Of a stretch of 5,026 nucleotides of DNA, positions 3,893-5,026 are shown piece after piece. Location of the stretch: positions 1-5,026 of the forward strand of contig VGQR01000174.1 of the NCBI GenBank assembly GCA_016882345.1, read 5' to 3'. The notes below the pieces were generated by a model. That model saw nothing but the letters and a program-made list of their open reading frames with translations, made no database searches and had not been told where the DNA came from. This stretch comes from Cyanobacteria bacterium K_DeepCast_35m_m2_023. GTDB lineage: Bacteria > Cyanobacteriota > Cyanobacteriia > PCC-6307 > Cyanobiaceae. The translations under genes were made by a program, and so were the position numbers. Positions within the stretch are counted from its first letter, which is position 1. Each line of letters opens with the position of its first letter.

Positions 3893-4117
3893 TCACCTCA
3901 TGGTTCCGCCGTGCTTCTGAACCCGTTCTGTCCGTTCAGCACGGCCAAGGGCGCCGAAAGCCTCCCAGCAGCGCTGCAGCTGCAGGTTTTCCACCTGGGG
4001 CGGCAGCAGCCCCTCCAGCGCCAGGGCCTGGCGCTCCGCCAGGGAGAAGGCAGTGCCCTTGTTGAGAACTGGATCCCTGAGCAGATCGAGTCCCCGTTTG
4101 CAGGGCGGCTGGTTCAT
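3893..4117 (-). pseudogene. Malic enzyme, N-terminal remnant only
   Basis: Residues 8-50 of this 74-residue frame match the conserved N-terminus of malic enzymes (oxidative decarboxylation of malate to pyruvate and CO2, reducing NAD or NADP): [20 protein letters not shown], then [13 protein letters not shown] and [14 protein letters not shown]. The LNKGTAF and GLLP blocks are diagnostic of the malic enzyme N-terminal domain. Real enzymes are around 540-580 residues. Here the similarity stops near residue 57 (WEAFGALG), and the following sequence, which should continue toward the conserved RNxxETLFY and YTPTVG blocks, is unrelated in all three minus-strand frames. The catalytic Tyr and Lys, the metal ligands and the whole NAD-binding domain are missing, so it cannot be an enzyme. 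About nine tenths of the gene has been deleted or left elsewhere, and the DUF1651-like gene ends 39 bases away in the opposite direction. The ATG at 4117 has no strong Shine-Dalgarno sequence. Confidence 0.8.
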
Positions 4118-4127
4118 GGCGAGCGGC

Positions 4128-4358
4128 TCAGATCTGTTGGATTGGCAACGGCGTCGGCCCCTCACTGCAAAGGCCCGTACGCACGGAACAGCGCCCGGCG
4201 GCGGTGAGACCGGTTTCGGCCACGCCGGCAAGCAGGATCCGAGAGGCGATCACCTCGGGTGAGCAGCATTCCGCAGAGGCCAGCGCTTCGATCTGGCTCA
4301 CCAGCCCCTGCGGCAGATTCCAATGGACAGGCTGGAGCTCAGCCGTTGGCGTTGTCAT
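4128..4358 (-). CDS. Small hypothetical protein, possibly ribbon-helix-helix-like
   Basis: The 76-residue product opens [20 protein letters not shown], then [20 protein letters not shown] and ILLAGVAE. A short strand-like segment (VHWNLP) followed by two amphipathic helices (about 17-29 and 33-47) is the pattern of ribbon-helix-helix (CopG/MetJ-type) DNA-binding proteins, such as antitoxins and small repressors. The remaining 28 residues look disordered and weakly conserved in character (Gly, Ser, Cys, Pro), so the 3' end may have decayed. The start at 4358 is chosen because the protein-like part begins there. The frame also extends to a TTG at 4385 and no good ribosome binding site is seen for either. 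It lies 10 bases upstream of the malic-enzyme stub on the same strand and is divergent from the gene at 4450. No toxin partner is visible. Confidence 0.5.
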   Translation of the reverse strand: MTTPTAELQPVHWNLPQGLVSQIEALASAECCSPEVIASRILLAGVAETGLTAAGRCSVRTGLCSEGPTPLPIQQI

Positions 4359-4449
4359 CGCTGCCCAGGCAGGAATCCTGCTCAAACCTTCCCATGCCTA
4401 CAACGGCTGCCGCCCCTAGAACCCGTGCTGCCGAAACCGTCTCTGCCCC

Positions 4450-4773
4450 ATGTATGCCACCCTGCGCGAGTACGAAGGCATCGAGGACCCCGTGGAGGCG
4501 CTCGAGCCGCTGCGGGCCGGCCTGCTCGCCGAAATGGAGGCCCTGCCGGGATTTATGGCCTACGACTTCGTCGATGTGGGCGCAGCCGGCGATCGGATGA
4601 TCTCCCTGAGCGTGTTTGAAACGGAGGAAGCGGCAGAGGCTTCCAACCGCATCGCCGCCCAATGGGTGGAGCGCTGGATCAAGGAGCATCCCGGCACGGC
4701 TCCCACGGCCAGCCGAGTGGATGCGGGCCCCATGGTGGCATCCTCTGTGGCCACAGGGAATGGAGATGGGTGA
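4450..4773 (+). CDS. ABM-like dimeric ferredoxin-fold protein, hypothetical
   Basis: This 107-residue protein has the layout of antibiotic-biosynthesis-monooxygenase-like (ABM) or Dabb-type dimeric alpha-beta barrel proteins. There is an N-terminal strand (MYATLREYEG), a helix with DPVEALEPLRAGLLAEMEAL, and the characteristic PGFMAYDFVD strand turn. A further strand follows (DRMISLSVFETEEAAEASNR), then a helix with AAQWVERWIKEH and a polar tail. Family members are soluble homodimers. Some are heme-degrading or quinone-forming monooxygenases and many have no known activity. No catalytic residue can be assigned from sequence here. The ATG at 4450 begins directly with the first strand. The Shine-Dalgarno match is weak. 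It is divergent from the ribbon-helix-helix-like gene, with 91 bases between the two starts, so a shared control region is possible. Confidence 0.75.
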   Translation: MYATLREYEGIEDPVEALEPLRAGLLAEMEALPGFMAYDFVDVGAAGDRMISLSVFETEEAAEASNRIAAQWVERWIKEHPGTAPTASRVDAGPMVASSVATGNGDG

Positions 4774-4800
4774 TGCAGGCGGAGGACGACTGAGGTTTCC

Positions 4801-4823
4801 CCGCAGAGAGCAACCCTCTGGGG
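4801..4823. terminator. Hairpin between convergent genes, possible bidirectional terminator
   Basis: CCGCAGAG (4801-4808) can pair with CTCTGGGG (4816-4823) at seven of eight positions around a 7-base loop. It lies in the 54-base gap between two genes that converge (stops at 4773 and 4828), where a terminator shared by both strands is expected. Neither side has a clear T-run, so the call rests on position and stem alone. Confidence 0.35.
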
Positions 4824-4827
4824 CCGA

Positions 4828-5016
4828 TCAGGGCAGCCGCCCACAGCCTGGCGCCGCAGGGCGCTCGATGCACTGGTTGAGGTGCTCGGCCTGCCGGGAC
4901 AGGGGCACCAGGCTGGCGGCGATCACCACCAGCGCCACGGTGCTCACGGCTGCCAGGACGATCGAGCCGCTCATCCCCATGTGGGCCTGTGCGGTCTTTC
5001 GATTGACATCACCCAT
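4828..5016 (-). CDS. Small membrane-anchored hypothetical protein
   Basis: The 62-residue product has a short polar head and one hydrophobic helix (about residues 17-38, GSIVLAAVSTVALVVIAASL). A tail of about 24 residues follows, PLSRQAEHLNQCIERPAAPG then CGRLP, with Cys49 and Cys58. The helix could be an uncleaved anchor with the tail outside, where the two cysteines might pair. The ATG at 5016 gives the longest form. The ATG at 4980 (MGMSGSIV) begins right before the helix and is just as likely, with a weak CAGG upstream of it. No promoter can be judged because the window ends ten bases upstream. I do not recognise a named family. It converges on the ABM-like gene. Confidence 0.6.
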   Translation of the reverse strand: MGDVNRKTAQAHMGMSGSIVLAAVSTVALVVIAASLVPLSRQAEHLNQCIERPAAPGCGRLP

Positions 5017-5026
5017 CGGGGCTAGC

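Noticed and set aside
1..5026. CRISPR array, insertion sequence ends, rRNA, or the cyanobacterial HIP1 palindrome GCGATCGC
   Set aside because: No regularly spaced repeats, transposase frame, terminal inverted repeats or rRNA motifs were seen. HIP1 was not found by eye.

Overview
This GC-rich window most resembles the genome of a picocyanobacterium of the Synechococcus/Cyanobium type. The evidence is a cyanobacterial AbrB-like regulator (cyAbrB) with its DNA-binding domain at the C-terminus, a DUF1651-type protein (a family I associate with Synechococcus and Prochlorococcus), and many very small GC-rich hypothetical genes. These assignments come from reading the translations, without a database search.

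Layout from left to right. Bases 2-442 (+) hold the catalytic C-terminal half of a tyrosine recombinase/integrase whose 5' end lies outside the window. A four-helix membrane protein follows (624-1058, +). After a gene-poor stretch comes a good sigma-70-like promoter (1209-1237) and a 31-residue single-span membrane protein (1370-1465, +). The next 600 bases look decayed. They contain a small minus-strand gene broken by a one-base frameshift (1805-2003) and a possible second relic of its C-terminus near 1494-1532. At 2071-2654 (-) there is a two-gene operon: cyAbrB, then a small exported protein with two cysteines whose ribosome binding site lies in the last codons of cyAbrB.

The right half starts with a plus-strand group: a 134-residue unknown protein (2917-3321), a cysteine/histidine-rich likely metal-binding protein (3275-3523), and a DUF1651-like protein (3641-3853) that has lost, or hides, its normal start. 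Converging on it is the N-terminal stub of a malic enzyme (3893-4117, -), a clear gene remnant. Just upstream of the stub is a 76-residue protein that looks like a ribbon-helix-helix factor (4128-4358, -). Divergent from that is a 107-residue protein resembling antibiotic-biosynthesis-monooxygenase-like (ABM) ferredoxin-fold proteins (4450-4773, +). It converges on a small membrane-anchored protein (4828-5016, -).

Taken together, this looks like an accessory region or island edge: an integrase next to short, mostly unrelated genes and at least two pseudogenes. I see no rRNA, tRNA, CRISPR array or intact insertion sequence, and no convincing multi-gene new system. The most informative points are the malic-enzyme stub, the frameshifted gene, the cyAbrB/exported-protein operon, the start problem of the DUF1651 gene, and the promoter with an internal inverted repeat ahead of the 31-residue protein.
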